This document shows positions 37,785 through 45,417 of a DNA stretch of 64,000 nucleotides, in pieces. The first letter of the stretch is position 1, and each line of letters starts with the position of its first letter. The notes beneath the pieces are model-generated. The model had not been told where the DNA came from. It searched no databases and worked only from the letters and a program-made list of their open reading frames with translations. A program made the translations under genes and the position numbers. This DNA is from Cyclobacteriaceae bacterium. Lineage in GTDB: Bacteria; Bacteroidota; Bacteroidia; Cytophagales; Cyclobacteriaceae. Location: NCBI GenBank assembly GCA_016787725.1, contig JAEUTZ010000016.1:124001-188000 (forward strand), written 5' to 3'.

Positions 37785-37913
37785 TTATGATTGAATAAAT
37801 TGTTAAAATATTTTTTTACTGACGGATGTTAGTTAATCAGGGATCACGAAAAAAGCGTGAGACAAGTATTCGCACTTTTGTAAAAAAATGAAATCAAACG
37901 ATAGCGGAAATAG

Positions 37914-38660
37914 TTATGTCAACATGCCTCCGTCCACTTGAATTACCTGACCGGTTATGTAAGACGAAAGATCGGAGCCCAGGAATACGCACGCATCGGC
38001 AACGTCTTCGGGTTTGCCGCCTCGTTTTAGGGGAATGGCATCGCGCCAACTTTGTACCGTCTTCTCATCCAACTTACCTGTCATTTCGGTTTCAATAAAA
38101 CCGGGTGCAATGGCGTTGGAGCGGATGCCCCGTGAACCCAACTCCAGGGCAATGGATTTTGTAAAGCCGATGATGCCCGCTTTGGAAGCTGCATAGTTGG
38201 CCTGGCCTGCATTTCCTTTCAAACCCACTACCGAAGTCATATTAATGATCGAGCCTCCCTTTTGTTTCATCATGGGTTTGGCTACTGCCTTCACCGTGTT
38301 GAAGCAGGATTTCAAATTCACATTCATAATTTTATCCCACATCTCTTCAGTCATGCGCAGCAACAGGTTGTCCATCGTGATGCCAGCATTATTTACCAGT
38401 ATGTCAAGCGAACCAAACTCGGCTACTACATCATTAATCAACTTGTCGGCTTGTGCAAAATCAGAAGCATCGGACCGATAGCCTTTTGCCTTAACACCTT
38501 TGGAAGCAAGCTCAGCTTCCAGGGCTTGCCCTTGTTCCACACTGGATAAATAGGTGAATGCGACATTCGCGCCATGTTCCGCATACCGCAAGGCAATGGC
38601 CCTGCCAATTCCTTTAGAAGCTCCTGTGACAAGAGCATTTTTACCCTGAAGTAGTTTCAT
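37914..38660 (-). CDS. fabG: 3-oxoacyl-ACP reductase
   Basis: This is a 248-residue short-chain dehydrogenase doing the NADPH-dependent keto reduction in fatty acid elongation. The cofactor motif TGASKGIG is at 12-19, NNAG at 90-93, and the catalytic triad is Ser143, Tyr156, Lys160 (YAASK). The C-terminus LGSDLSSYITGQVIQVDGGM is typical of FabG. The start MKLLQGKNALVTG fits the family; an open frame 90 bp further upstream is rejected. It is not next to other fab genes here, so a general SDR role remains possible but less likely. Confidence 0.93.
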   Translation of the reverse strand: MKLLQGKNALVTGASKGIGRAIALRYAEHGANVAFTYLSSVEQGQALEAELASKGVKAKGYRSDASDFAQADKLINDVVAEFGSLDILVNNAGITMDNLLLRMTEEMWDKIMNVNLKSCFNTVKAVAKPMMKQKGGSIINMTSVVGLKGNAGQANYAASKAGIIGFTKSIALELGSRGIRSNAIAPGFIETEMTGKLDEKTVQSWRDAIPLKRGGKPEDVADACVFLGSDLSSYITGQVIQVDGGMLT

Positions 38661-38881
38661 TTTTGTTCCTGATTTAAAGTAGGTAGTGTTGTATAAAATA
38701 AGACTAGTAAAGATTCGAATAATTTCTTTTACGGAAACGGCCAAACGCAATACAGCGTTCTTTCAAATTCACGGTCGAGACAAATAAAATTCAGTGCGAA
38801 ACTAACCTTTTTTTGGCATCAATATTTTGGGTTAATTTGGCACTTTATTTAGTGAGAATAAACGCTAACAGACGATAATTT

Positions 38882-40273
38882 ATGGCAAACTATGATCTGA
38901 TCGTAATTGGTTCAGGGCCCGGTGGCTACGTGGCTGCTATCCGCGCCTCCCAGGTAGGTATGAAGGTGGGTGTGGTGGAGAAAGCTGAACTGGGTGGCAT
39001 CTGCCTGAACTGGGGTTGTATTCCTACCAAAGCTTTGTTGAAGAGCGCCAATGTGTTTGAATACATTCAACATGCGAATGATTATGGCATCCAAGTAAAA
39101 GAGGCGGCACCCGATCATACCAGCATTATAAAACGAAGCAGAGATGTTGCTGCAGGCATGAGCAAAGGTGTTCAGTTTCTATTCAAAAAAAATAAGATTG
39201 ACCAGATTGCCGGGCATGGCAAATTGAAGAAGGGCAATAAGGTGGAAGTGACCGATGCTGCCGGAAAGAAAACAGACTACGAGGCGAAGCATATTATTCT
39301 TGCTACAGGGGGTCGCTCGCGCGAGTTGCCTTCCCTGCCGATTGATGGCAAGAAAATAATAGGGTATCGTGAAGCCATGGTTCTACCCGATCGACCACAG
39401 AAAATGCTGGTGGTCGGATCGGGGGCGATTGGTGTGGAGTTCGCATACTTCTACAAGACCATGGGCACGGAAGTAACGATCGTTGAATTCCTGCCCCGCA
39501 TTGTACCTGTTGAAGACGAAGAAGTTTCAAAGCAATTGGAGAAGTCATTCAAGAAAGCAGGCATGACCATCTACACCAACTCGGAAGTGACGAAGGTGGA
39601 CACCAAAGGAAAAGGTTGTGTGGCTACAGTAAAAACTCCAACGGGAGAGATTAAAATAGAGACCGATGTTGTGCTGTCGGCAGTGGGCGTTACAACCAAC
39701 CTAGAAAACCTGGGCCTTGAAGAAGTAGGTGTAAAAACCGACAAAGGGAAAGTGGTTGTGGATGATTTTTATAAAACAAACATTCCCAATGTGTATGCCA
39801 TTGGCGACATTACCAAAGGTCAGGCACTTGCTCACGTGGCTTCGGCCGAAGGAATTATATGTGTTGAAAAAATAGCCGGGCACAACCCTCAACCGCTGGA
39901 TTACAATAACATTCCGGGTTGTACGTATTGTTCACCGGAAATTGCTTCTGTTGGCTTCACGGAAGAGGCAGCGAAAAAGGCGGGGTATCAGATTAAAGTA
40001 GGCAAGTTTCCGTTCACTGCTTCCGGTAAGGCCAAGGCCGCTGGAGCCCCGGATGGCTTCGTTAAAGTAATCTTCGATGCCAAGTATGGCGAATTTTTAG
40101 GAGCTCATATGATTGGCGCCAATGTAACAGAGATGATTGCCGAAGTGGTTGCAGCCCGCAAGTTGGAGACTACCGGTCATGAGATAATCAAATCGGTGCA
40201 CCCGCATCCAACCATGAGTGAAGCCATAATGGAAGCTGCCGCTGCGGCCTATGGCGAGGTGATACACTTGTAA
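38882..40273 (+). CDS. lpdA: Dihydrolipoyl dehydrogenase
   Basis: This is a 463-residue flavoenzyme (E3) that reoxidises dihydrolipoamide in 2-oxoacid dehydrogenase complexes. FAD motif GSGPGG is at 10-15, and the redox disulfide Cys41/Cys46 is in GGICLNWGCIPTK. The NAD motif is VVGSGAIGVEF and the second FAD motif is VYAIGDI. The C-terminal dimerisation domain with HPHPTMSEA supplies the catalytic His-Glu of the partner subunit. Length is standard. It is a single-gene unit with a strong terminator after it; E1 and E2 genes are not in the window. Confidence 0.96.
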   Translation: MANYDLIVIGSGPGGYVAAIRASQVGMKVGVVEKAELGGICLNWGCIPTKALLKSANVFEYIQHANDYGIQVKEAAPDHTSIIKRSRDVAAGMSKGVQFLFKKNKIDQIAGHGKLKKGNKVEVTDAAGKKTDYEAKHIILATGGRSRELPSLPIDGKKIIGYREAMVLPDRPQKMLVVGSGAIGVEFAYFYKTMGTEVTIVEFLPRIVPVEDEEVSKQLEKSFKKAGMTIYTNSEVTKVDTKGKGCVATVKTPTGEIKIETDVVLSAVGVTTNLENLGLEEVGVKTDKGKVVVDDFYKTNIPNVYAIGDITKGQALAHVASAEGIICVEKIAGHNPQPLDYNNIPGCTYCSPEIASVGFTEEAAKKAGYQIKVGKFPFTASGKAKAAGAPDGFVKVIFDAKYGEFLGAHMIGANVTEMIAEVVAARKLETTGHEIIKSVHPHPTMSEAIMEAAAAAYGEVIHL

Positions 40274-40295
40274 AAGCTTCCATCCCAATACGGAG

Positions 40296-40325
40296 ATCCC
40301 CTGGCGATGCCGGGGGATTTTTTTT
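40296..40325 (+). terminator. Intrinsic terminator of lpdA
   Basis: A 10-bp stem (ATCCCCTGGC / GCCGGGGGAT with one T-G pair, 3-base loop) is followed directly by eight T residues, 22 bp after the lpdA stop. Confidence 0.93.
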
Positions 40326-40447
40326 GATACATCTGCCTGGCCAATTTAAATGTCAATTTAACTGGCATTCAGGCCGTTAGTGGCGGGCCTAGTTATTTCA
40401 AGTTTATTTTGCTACATTTAGATTAAATAGATAAAAATCAGAGAGTT

Positions 40448-40558
40448 ATGAAAATGCTACCAGTTAAGTTTTATCATCAGCGGGCGCGCATCCTGTTTAC
40501 GTTGATGGTCATCTGCCTGGCGGCTTACTTTATTACACGATTTATTGTCGAGTTTTAA
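40448..40558 (+). CDS. 36-residue single-pass membrane peptide
   Basis: ATG-to-TAA frame encoding MKMLPVKFYHQRARIL followed by one hydrophobic helix (LFTLMVICLAAYFITRFIV) and a short tail. The positive-inside distribution (Lys/Arg before the helix) suggests the N-terminus is cytosolic. It lies in the 500-bp gap between the lpdA terminator and the next long gene, immediately before a second tiny membrane ORF. There is no known family. The hydrophobic segment and position argue for a real small gene, but comparison with relatives would be needed to confirm it. Confidence 0.4.
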   Translation: MKMLPVKFYHQRARILFTLMVICLAAYFITRFIVEF

Positions 40559-40559
40559 A

Positions 40560-40697
40560 TTGAAAGGCCGCCACCGGAATCGGACCATTATCCCCGTTAA
40601 AGGGTACTTCCAACGAGCTAAAATGTTCGGGTACCTTATATTAATTGTGGCAATTATTACCGGCCTGTATTATCTCTACCAGCTACTTGCCGGGTAG
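40560..40697 (+). CDS. Second small membrane ORF (TTG start, 45 residues)
   Basis: This frame starts at a TTG 2 bp after the preceding tiny ORF, or at an internal ATG at 40623 (24 residues). The longer form has a basic start (KGRHRNRTIIPVKGYFQRAK) and one hydrophobic helix (FGYLILIVAIITGLYYLYQ). Basic head plus single helix is the same plan as the neighbouring 36-residue ORF. The start codon is uncertain and no family is recognised. Confidence 0.35.
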   Translation: MKGRHRNRTIIPVKGYFQRAKMFGYLILIVAIITGLYYLYQLLAG

Positions 40698-40778
40698 CCT
40701 GGTATCTAAACAACCACTTCCGCCTTCTACCCCACGAAAAGGAAAATAATTTCTTGGGCTGTTCGTTTTAGGGTGGCT

Positions 40779-41144
40779 ATGCAAAAATCAATTCCGTACC
40801 TGTTTTGTCTATGGGTTGGCAGTCTTCCGTTGCTATCGCACGCACAAACTACCCTGGGCGATAGAAACTCTGATGAATCAGAGATACGCGCTTCCAAATC
40901 TGCGCGTACTCATCAGGCATCCAAAAGGCAAAAGATTCTGCTTAAGAAGGCCAAGGTTAAACATACTGCTCAATATGAGTTCTATGCCCGCGTGGAAGAA
41001 GTGGCCCGTGAAAAGCAACGCATACTGAAAAAGATGGCAGCACCACAATATGCCAACCCATTGTATTTCGGCCATAAACGACCCCCTAAAAGAAATCCGG
41101 TTTATAAAATGAAATATTGCAAGGAATGCGGGATCCGTCATTGA
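40779..41144 (+). CDS. Small secreted basic protein of unknown function
   Basis: This is a 121-residue protein read from ATG at 40779 (a GTG six bases earlier is in frame). The signal peptide QKSIPYLFCLWVGSLPLLSHAQ is clear. The mature chain is strongly basic (KSARTHQASKRQKILLKKAKVKH), has a predicted helix YEFYARVEEVAREKQRILKKM, and ends in PVYKMKYCKECGIRH with a CxxC pair. It has no recognised domain. The basic composition could mean binding to nucleic acid or envelope anions, which is speculation. It lies 62 bp before deoC on the same strand. Confidence 0.6.
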   Translation: MQKSIPYLFCLWVGSLPLLSHAQTTLGDRNSDESEIRASKSARTHQASKRQKILLKKAKVKHTAQYEFYARVEEVAREKQRILKKMAAPQYANPLYFGHKRPPKRNPVYKMKYCKECGIRH

Positions 41145-41206
41145 TTGCCGCCAGCCTTATAAAATGTGAATCCTAAAAAGTAATTTCGTTTTTCAAACGG
41201 AATTCA

Positions 41207-41857
41207 GTGGAATTAGCCCGGTACATCGAGCATACCAATCTCAGCCCCACGTTAACGATTGCATCGATTGACAAACTGGTTGATGAGGCCAGGCAGCATA
41301 ACTTTCTCGGCATTTGTGTTCCACCATTTTGGGTAAAGCGAGCCAAACGCGAAATAGGTGAGGAAAAAATTACGTTGGTAACCGTTGCAGGATTTCCTCT
41401 AGGATATAACCTCACGGAAACGAAGCTGGATGAAATCAAACGCGCCATCGACAACGGGGCCGATGAGATTGACGTAGTATGGAATGTTTCTTCTTTCAAA
41501 ACGGGCCTGCCGTGGACAAAGATTGAAATCGCCAAGTGCAGTAAACTTGTTCACGATCATCAGAAAATTCTCAAAGTCATTATTGAAACCGCCTACCTGT
41601 CGGATGCGGAAATTGTAGAAGGCAGCAAACTCTGCGCTGATGCCGGTGCGGATTTTGTCAAAACCTCAACAGGCTTTGCTCCGAGTGGAGCAACGGTTGA
41701 TCATATTCGTTTGATGCGCCAGGCGGTGCCAGCCGAAGTTGGAATCAAAGCTTCCGGAGGAGTAAAATCGCGGGAGCAGGCAATTCAACTAATCGAAGCC
41801 GGTGCTGATCGCCTGGGTACTTCCTCTGGTATTTTGTTTGTCACCCCCACTTCCTAA
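41207..41857 (+). CDS. deoC: Deoxyribose-phosphate aldolase
   Basis: This is a 216-residue class I aldolase splitting deoxyribose 5-phosphate into glyceraldehyde 3-phosphate and acetaldehyde. It starts at GTG (MELARYIEHTNLSPT); no ATG lies near. DEIDVVWNVSSFKTG and VKVIIET-type strands of the TIM barrel are present, and VKTSTGF carries the Schiff-base lysine (Lys152). GIKASGGVKSREQA gives the second active-site lysine. It is followed after 10 bp by a glyceraldehyde-3-phosphate dehydrogenase-like gene, which could consume the aldolase product. Confidence 0.95.
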   Translation: MELARYIEHTNLSPTLTIASIDKLVDEARQHNFLGICVPPFWVKRAKREIGEEKITLVTVAGFPLGYNLTETKLDEIKRAIDNGADEIDVVWNVSSFKTGLPWTKIEIAKCSKLVHDHQKILKVIIETAYLSDAEIVEGSKLCADAGADFVKTSTGFAPSGATVDHIRLMRQAVPAEVGIKASGGVKSREQAIQLIEAGADRLGTSSGILFVTPTS

Positions 41858-41867
41858 TTATAATACA

Positions 41868-43484
41868 ATGAGTTCTTTAGACAATTTGTTTCCCGAGCAT
41901 ACCTCCGTTCCTGCATTAGTTCAACTTCCCGGGTTTCTGGAGCAGCGCGAATATTTGTTAAATGGCAAAATGGTAACCTGGCAAGGCGACATGAGTCCCG
42001 TGGCAAGCCCTGTATTTCTCAGGGAAGGCGGTGCGTTGAAGCAACAGATCATCGGAAGCACCCCGCTACTGACGTCCAGGGAAGCATTAGAAGCATTGGA
42101 TGCTGCCGTTAACGCATACGATCAGGGGCATGGAGTTTGGCCTTTAATGTCGGTGGCTGAGCGGATTGAACACGTTGAAAAATTTCTGGAACAGATGCGG
42201 GGGAAACGCCAGGAGGTGGTAAACCTCTTAATGTGGGAGATCGGCAAATCGCAAAAGGATTCTGAAAAGGAATTTGACCGCACCTGTGACTACATTCTTG
42301 ATACGATCAATTCCCTGAAAGAATTGGATCGCAAGTCTTCAGGTTTTGTCTATGAGCAGGGTATTCTGGCACAAATCAGACGCGTGCCTTTAGGTGTTGC
42401 TCTTTGCATGGGTCCGTACAATTATCCGTTGAACGAGACGTTCAGTACGCTTTTCCCGGCATTGATCATGGGTAATACCGTTGTCTTTAAGCCAGCCAAA
42501 TATGGGGTTCTGCTAATCAGACCTTTATTAAAAGCGTTTCAACAATGTTTCCCACCAGGCGTCATCAATGTCATATACGGACGTGGCCGGGAAACCGTGG
42601 GTGCGTTGATGGAAACCGGGAAGTTGGACGTATTTGCATTTATTGGAACTAACAAGGGAGCAAATGAATTAAAAAAACTTCACCCCAAACCACATCGTTT
42701 AAAATCCATCCTGGGACTGGATGCTAAAAACCCGGCCATCATCTTACCGGACGCGGATTTAGCAAATACTGTCAGCGAGTGTGTATTAGGAGCGTTGTCT
42801 TTCAACGGCCAGCGTTGTACCGCATTGAAAATTCTGTTTGTTCACAAATCCATTGTTGATGAGTTTATTGAAAAACTAAACGTGGAAATAGCAACGCTAA
42901 AGCCAGGAATGCCCTGGGATGCGGGGGTTGGCCTTACACCGTTGCCGGAGCCCGGTAAAACGGATTATCTATCCCGGTTGGTTGAGGATGCCAAGCAACA
43001 TGGTGCCCGGGTGGTTAACGAAGGGGGTGCCACCACGCACCACACATTTTTTTATCCAGCCGTGTTGTATCCTGTCAACAGCAAAATGAAAGTGTATTAT
43101 GAAGAACAATTCGGTCCGGTCATTCCGATTGTTCCCTTTGATAAGGAAGATGAGGCCATTCACTATGTGCTCAATTCAAATTTCGGGCAACAATTGAGTT
43201 TGTTTGGCAATGATTCGAAGACCATCGCCAGAATGATTGATGCCTTCTCCAGCCAAGTGGGGCGCATCAATTTAAATACCCAATGCCAGCGGGGGCCCGA
43301 TACCTTTCCGTTCAATGGACGGAAGGACTCCGCGGAGGGCACCTTGTCGGTAGCAGATGCTTTACGCGTGTTCTCGATTCGTACGCTGGTAGCCACTAAG
43401 AGTAACGATGCCAATAAAAAAATAATCAGCACCATCATTCATAACCGTGAATCGGCCTTTTTAAGTACGGATTATATTTTTTAA
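41868..43484 (+). CDS. GapN-like aldehyde dehydrogenase lacking the usual catalytic Glu
   Basis: This is a 538-residue aldehyde dehydrogenase of the NADP-dependent, non-phosphorylating glyceraldehyde-3-phosphate dehydrogenase type. MGPYNYPLNETF (cofactor/oxyanion region) and SFNGQRCTALK hold the nucleophile Cys317. The family motif L-E-L-G-G-K is replaced by LGLDAKNP (282-289), so the general-base Glu that releases the acid is Gly283. The rest of the fold looks intact, including YEEQFGPVIPIVPF. It lies 10 bp after deoC. Acyl transfer or slow hydrolysis instead of normal GapN turnover is possible. Confidence 0.85.
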   Translation: MSSLDNLFPEHTSVPALVQLPGFLEQREYLLNGKMVTWQGDMSPVASPVFLREGGALKQQIIGSTPLLTSREALEALDAAVNAYDQGHGVWPLMSVAERIEHVEKFLEQMRGKRQEVVNLLMWEIGKSQKDSEKEFDRTCDYILDTINSLKELDRKSSGFVYEQGILAQIRRVPLGVALCMGPYNYPLNETFSTLFPALIMGNTVVFKPAKYGVLLIRPLLKAFQQCFPPGVINVIYGRGRETVGALMETGKLDVFAFIGTNKGANELKKLHPKPHRLKSILGLDAKNPAIILPDADLANTVSECVLGALSFNGQRCTALKILFVHKSIVDEFIEKLNVEIATLKPGMPWDAGVGLTPLPEPGKTDYLSRLVEDAKQHGARVVNEGGATTHHTFFYPAVLYPVNSKMKVYYEEQFGPVIPIVPFDKEDEAIHYVLNSNFGQQLSLFGNDSKTIARMIDAFSSQVGRINLNTQCQRGPDTFPFNGRKDSAEGTLSVADALRVFSIRTLVATKSNDANKKIISTIIHNRESAFLSTDYIF

Positions 43485-43508
43485 TGTAGCTGTGTAATTG
43501 ATCCTGAA

Positions 43509-43784
43509 GTGGAAATACAGCATCTTAAAATTACAATTTCGGGTAAGGTTCAAGGAGTTTTCTATCGCGCCTCTGCGAAAGCAAAAGCGGATGAGTTGGG
43601 CGTACGCGGTTTTGTAAGAAATGAGCGCAATGGCGATGTTTATATTGAAGCCGAAGCTCCGGAAGATGTACTATATAAGTTTGTCAAGTGGTGTAATCTC
43701 GGACCTGCACGGGCCCAGGTTGAAAAAATTGACGCTGTGCCGGGCGCTTTTGTGGGATTTACAAATTTTGAAGTAAGGCGATAG
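43509..43784 (+). CDS. Acylphosphatase
   Basis: This is a 91-residue ferredoxin-like-fold enzyme hydrolysing acyl phosphates. GKVQGVFYRASAKAKA holds the phosphate-binding loop with Arg20, and GFVRNERNGDV the catalytic Asn38. The start is GTG (43509). Length is normal. The gene ends 2 bp before the convergent GGGPS gene's stop, so transcripts meet end to end. Confidence 0.93.
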   Translation: MEIQHLKITISGKVQGVFYRASAKAKADELGVRGFVRNERNGDVYIEAEAPEDVLYKFVKWCNLGPARAQVEKIDAVPGAFVGFTNFEVRR

Positions 43785-43785
43785 G

Positions 43786-44550
43786 TTATTTTCTGGCCTC
43801 CACACTTTGATTCCAATCGTATACCCGGTCGCTGATTTCAATTAACAAATTAGGATCTTTCTCCAACGCGTTTCCAATGACGATCAGATCCGCGCCTGCC
43901 TCCAGCGCGGCAAAAGCTTTCTGAGAAGTATTAATACCACCGCCAACGATTAAGGGTGTATTCACGGATTTCCGCACGGTGTTTATCATTCTGGAATTGA
44001 TTTCCCGTTCGGCACCGCTGCCGGCATCCAGGTAAATCAGTTTCAGGCCCAGCATTTCACCCGCCATAGCCGTGCAAGCGGCCAGCGAATACTTGTCTTC
44101 CGGGATTGGGGTAGTGTTGCTGATGTAAGCTACCGAAGTTGTTTTTCCGGAGTTAATCAACAGGTATCCGGTAGGCATTACTTCCAACCGGTTGTTTTTC
44201 AAGATGGGAGCAGCAATAACATGCTGACCGATCAGCAGATCAGGATTGCGGCCGGAAATCAACGACAAAAACAGGATTGCATCAGCCGAAGGCTCGATTT
44301 GAAGCGAACTTCCTGGAAACAGAACCACCGGAATCGAACTGTTTTCTTTGATCTGTTTCACCACCTCCGAGAGATTGGGTGTAGTTACCAGACTTCCTCC
44401 TACGAAAAAGAAGTCTACACAATTCTCGGCAGCCAACCGGATTAAGGTATCAAGTCGGTGATTGTCTTCAATCTTATCTGGATCAATCAGCACGGCAATC
44501 GATTTCTTCCCGATTCGATTGCGTTCCTGAAGCGTGTCGAGAATTTTCAT
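43786..44550 (-). CDS. Geranylgeranylglyceryl/heptaprenylglyceryl phosphate synthase
   Basis: This is a 254-residue TIM-barrel prenyltransferase joining a polyprenyl diphosphate to glycerol 1-phosphate, the first step of archaeal-type ether lipids. Motifs are AVLIDPDK (Asp23), DFFFVGGSLVT, MPTGYLLINSGK, YLDAGSGA and IVGGGINTSQKA. Bacteroidota carry such group II enzymes. The downstream fate of the product in bacteria is poorly known. No glycerol-1-phosphate dehydrogenase is in the window. It is transcribed toward acyP and downstream of the holin-like pair. Confidence 0.92.
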   Translation of the reverse strand: MKILDTLQERNRIGKKSIAVLIDPDKIEDNHRLDTLIRLAAENCVDFFFVGGSLVTTPNLSEVVKQIKENSSIPVVLFPGSSLQIEPSADAILFLSLISGRNPDLLIGQHVIAAPILKNNRLEVMPTGYLLINSGKTTSVAYISNTTPIPEDKYSLAACTAMAGEMLGLKLIYLDAGSGAEREINSRMINTVRKSVNTPLIVGGGINTSQKAFAALEAGADLIVIGNALEKDPNLLIEISDRVYDWNQSVEARK

Positions 44551-44609
44551 CGGTTATGAATTTATCAGATAAGATCGGATGGAGACTAATATCATGACGG
44601 AGGCAGCCT

Positions 44610-45002
44610 TTATACTTTTGTTTTTCGATTGCTGAGGTACTCGGCCAGTTTATCCTTGGCAATATCCAGGAGGATGACGGTAGCGGAGCTCACGAAACGT
44701 TCGCCCAGTTTCGACATGAAGGAGGGGGGCGTAGCCGGTTGAATATTTTCAATTGCCTCAGGATCTTCTTCAGCGACTTTCGATTTTGACTTATTATTTT
44801 TCTTTTTGGATGAGCCCAATTGACTGATCAATAAATAGGTAATCGCTAAGGTCCCGCCAATAATCAATGCGTTCTTCACTACCTGTTCGGTTTTATCCGA
44901 TAGGGCTTGGACTTCCTTTTGAATTTCGTGCTTATGGCGATCGGAGGTTTCGATCAAGCGCTTTTTTTCAGGATCCTGGGTTTCCAACAACTCCATAATC
45001 AC
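44610..45002 (-). CDS. Small membrane-anchored protein paired with the holin-like gene
   Basis: This is a 130-residue protein: an N-terminal coiled-coil-prone region (EKKRLIETSDRHKHEIQKEVQALSDKTEQVVKNA), one membrane helix (LIIGGTLAITYLLISQLG), a Lys/Ser-rich stretch (SSKKKNNKSKSKV), and an acidic/proline-rich linker leading to SKLGERFVSSATVILLDIAKDKLAEYL. This layout resembles YqjD/ElaB-like membrane proteins, but I cannot assign a family. Its start overlaps the stop of the holin-like gene by 4 bp, so the two are co-translated. Confidence 0.6.
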   Translation of the reverse strand: MIMELLETQDPEKKRLIETSDRHKHEIQKEVQALSDKTEQVVKNALIIGGTLAITYLLISQLGSSKKKNNKSKSKVAEEDPEAIENIQPATPPSFMSKLGERFVSSATVILLDIAKDKLAEYLSNRKTKV

Positions 45003-45364
45003 TTAACTTTGTGTTTGATGATGTTCATCATCCGATGTTCGATCGAATGTCCGATTTGCTTGCGGAAGATAATGACGATCAGGCACGGAATTCCGTAGAT
45101 ACCCGCTACAATCCAATACCCACTATATGGTTGGGCCAAGAAAGAATTTAGGAAATGAGCCAACCCAACACTGAAGAACAATAAAAACAACACGGCCAGC
45201 AAGACGATAATCAGGACCATCAGGGCGCGGGCCAGTACCTTGGCAACATCCTCGCGAATTTCAATTTTCAGAAGTTCAATCCGCGCTTCTACGTAACCCG
45301 AGATATTTTCAATCAGGTTATCCAGACGCAAAAATTTGAAGATGGTGTCTTTGATGCCCTCCAT
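44999..45364 (-). CDS. Phage-holin-superfamily-like (PF07332 type) membrane protein
   Basis: This is a 121-residue protein with a helical N-terminus (LRLDNLIENISGYVEARIELLKIEIREDVAKVLARAL). Two membrane helices follow (VLIIVLLAVLFLLFFSVGLAHF and YWIVAGIYGIPCLIVIIF). This is the common bacterial Holin-X/PF07332 arrangement, usually not phage-borne; it sits among housekeeping genes. It is possibly involved in membrane organisation, with no activity known. It is coupled to the next gene by a 4-bp overlap. Confidence 0.78.
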   Translation of the reverse strand: MEGIKDTIFKFLRLDNLIENISGYVEARIELLKIEIREDVAKVLARALMVLIIVLLAVLFLLFFSVGLAHFLNSFLAQPYSGYWIVAGIYGIPCLIVIIFRKQIGHSIEHRMMNIIKHKVK

Positions 45365-45417
45365 AAAGTTGACTCCGCGAATATACTTAATTTAGGGGTT
45401 AGGCAGGTTGAAAAGCC

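Noticed and set aside
37843-37863. TCACG hairpin with A/T-rich loop after fabG
   Set aside because: Short stem and no T-run after it on the minus strand, so it was not called as a terminator.
41189-41201. CGTTT-TTC-AAACG hairpin just before deoC
   Set aside because: Five base pairs only, with no aptamer-like core or conserved flanks; likely chance.
44999-45364. Phage holin gene as evidence for a prophage
   Set aside because: PF07332-type proteins are widespread in bacterial chromosomes; no integrase, capsid, tail or lysin genes are near and the neighbours are housekeeping.
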